The notes under the pieces were generated by a model. The model worked only from the letters and a program-made list of their open reading frames with translations, was not told the DNA's origin and ran no database searches. 64,000 bases of DNA, taken from NCBI GenBank assembly GCA_902780785.1, contig CACZGS010000003.1, positions 214,351 through 278,350 on the forward strand, given 5' to 3'. A program made the translations under genes and the position numbers. Below, piece after piece: positions 62,798 to 64,000 of this stretch. How positions within the stretch are numbered: the stretch's first letter is position 1; the number at the start of each line of letters is the position of its first letter. The stretch comes from Oscillospiraceae bacterium (lineage in GTDB: Bacteria > Bacillota > Clostridia > Saccharofermentanales > Saccharofermentanaceae).

Positions 62798-64000
62798 TCA
62801 AACTCCGAGCCTTATATCAAACCCGACCTCTGAAGAAAGCCCCTGGTCAGGAAGACTTATCTTAACAGCAGCCTTTCCTTCCAGCCCGATGCTCCTTACA
62901 TAGACACCGCCCATGCCGCCGTTGATATCAGCCATAGAAGGACCGAGGACTTCGATTGGGCCTTTTACCTCAACAACAGCCTGCCTGTTGTAAAAAGGCA
63001 TTACATTGCCGTATTCATCGGTGACCTTGATCCTGATCGCTGCGACATCGTAAGTGGAATCTTCAATAAGCTCATTCGAAGACACATTAACATCCAGGCA
63101 AAGCCTGTTCATCGAGGACTTGATAACGGTCTTTACGACTTTTCCGTTTACGATGCCTTCGAATTTGAACTTTGTGGCTTCACCGCCCCAGTTACCGATA
63201 TATTTGCCGAAGAGAGAATATGCATCGTCGAACTTCATCTTGTATCTCGTCATGGCTTCGACCATGGTGAGCTTCATCTTCGCGGGCATGTTTTCCATTC
63301 CGTAAACAGCAGAGAAATTCAGCGCGTCTTTGACGATCTTATTCTGTCTGTCAGAAAAGCCTTCCTTCTCCTTCATCTGGTCACCGATATAATCATCTAT
63401 CAGCATCGGAGGAGAGATGAGATTCTTGTATGAAGAATCTTCACGTGTATATTCCTTGATGAAAACATCGTTCTTATACATCTTCACGCTGTCGCAATTA
63501 GAGAAGATATAGACTTCTCCCCTGTTTCCTGCAGGATGCTCGCCGATGTCCATGGAAGAACTTACTTCAAGCACAGGCGCTAATTCCTTATTCTGGCTCG
63601 CATAAGCATATGCAGCGAGCTTGAAGTTCCTGAACATATCGGTCACACCGTGATAGCAGACTCTGTCACCTGAACCGAAGTCCTTATGCGTGTTGTAATC
63701 GAACATGCACCAGCCGAAAGATCCGCATATATCCTCATTAGCCATCACGCTGTCTAAAACGTTGCAGTGCCTTAATGCGTGCTCCTGCCTGTGAAGTTCC
63801 GAATCGAAGACTTTTGTCGGGAACATGTGGCCGTTATACTCACTGATGAAGTAAGGCTTATTCATGTCGGAAGTGACATTTTTCTTCTGCTCGCACCCTG
63901 CTGTCTTTCCGTTATGGCTGAAGTCGTTAAATGCATAAACGTCTTCTAAGAGCGAACTCTTTTTTAGATATCTGACTCCTGAAGTCTGGCGGTAAGGATC
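62798..64000 (-). CDS. Glycoside hydrolase family 2 protein, 5' end outside window
   Basis: The frame is open from the window edge to TGA 62798 (400 residues seen). The part 'KPYFISEYNGHMFPTK' matches the GH2 nucleophile region (S-E-Y), so the catalytic TIM barrel ends here; the acid/base Glu lies outside the window. The rest (~from residue 130 of the visible part) is beta-rich, with 'GEVYIFSNCDSVKMYKNDVFIKEY' and a DUF4982/Ig-like close. Beta-galactosidase, glucuronidase or mannosidase activity is possible. No signal peptide can be judged. It lies upstream of the atp operon and is unrelated to it. Confidence 0.85.
   Translation of the reverse strand, partial: DPYRQTSGVRYLKKSSLLEDVYAFNDFSHNGKTAGCEQKKNVTSDMNKPYFISEYNGHMFPTKVFDSELHRQEHALRHCNVLDSVMANEDICGSFGWCMFDYNTHKDFGSGDRVCYHGVTDMFRNFKLAAYAYASQNKELAPVLEVSSSMDIGEHPAGNRGEVYIFSNCDSVKMYKNDVFIKEYTREDSSYKNLISPPMLIDDYIGDQMKEKEGFSDRQNKIVKDALNFSAVYGMENMPAKMKLTMVEAMTRYKMKFDDAYSLFGKYIGNWGGEATKFKFEGIVNGKVVKTVIKSSMNRLCLDVNVSSNELIEDSTYDVAAIRIKVTDEYGNVMPFYNRQAVVEVKGPIEVLGPSMADINGGMGGVYVRSIGLEGKAAVKISLPDQGLSSEVGFDIRLGV

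Overview
The window reads as chromosomal DNA of a low- to mid-GC Firmicute of the class Clostridia. The evidence is the gene content and neighbourhoods: yggS-sepF, rplU-prp-rpmA-obgE with an N-terminally extended L27, rho-rpmE-DUF1385-prmC, type III pantothenate kinase, DnaE with a PHP domain, GGAGG-type ribosome sites, and sensor genes that join LacI-like binding domains to GGDEF. Nearly all genes lie on the minus strand; leuS and a small VOC-domain gene are the only intact plus-strand genes. I saw no rRNA, tRNA, CRISPR array, intact insertion sequence or prophage.

From left to right (minus-strand operons read right to left): 1-5570 holds a promoter-DUF47-sensor-sensor unit whose two sensor genes are cytoplasmic LacI-like proteins. 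One of them carries a degenerate GH16 domain, a probable carbohydrate-binding domain and a GGDEF domain. 5738-9287 is a cell-division neighbourhood (HlyD-like adaptor, yggS, sepF). 9293-17014 holds a PLP lyase, a MarR-ACP-lipid kinase operon, a CPBP protease, mutS2 and pfkA. 17087-25714 holds a sirtuin, dnaE, uvrB, a 1-phosphofructokinase-like kinase, an AlkD-like glycosylase and a DUF212 protein. 25958-32019 is the ribosome and wall block obgE-rpmA-prp-rplU, an unknown membrane protein, murC and ybaK. 32121-35520 holds the VOC gene and an ECF sigma/anti-sigma/DUF4097 lipoprotein operon with a recognisable autoregulatory promoter. 35653-41337 is prmC-DUF1385-rpmE-rho-mreB. 41492-44537 is an AT-rich ABC exporter. 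44800-50113 holds leuS, an AAA ATPase, a transposase-tail remnant, coaX and an ECF S component. 50114-55729 is an MMPL/YhgE-like export set with a TetR regulator. 55736-62559 is a complete nine-gene F-type ATP synthase operon. The window ends inside a GH2 gene.

The least ordinary points are these. (1) The GH16-like/CBM-like/LacI-like/GGDEF fusion has its catalytic nucleophile replaced by Gln, which suggests a one-protein carbohydrate-to-c-di-GMP sensor. (2) The ATP synthase has a two-carboxylate rotor motif, an epsilon subunit reduced to its beta domain, and a tetR gene starting six bases after atpC. (3) Two hairpins at gene ends (upstream of uvrB and of the pantothenate-type S component) carry promoter elements of the next gene in their loops. 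(4) The MutS2 Smr domain has lost its LDxRG motif.
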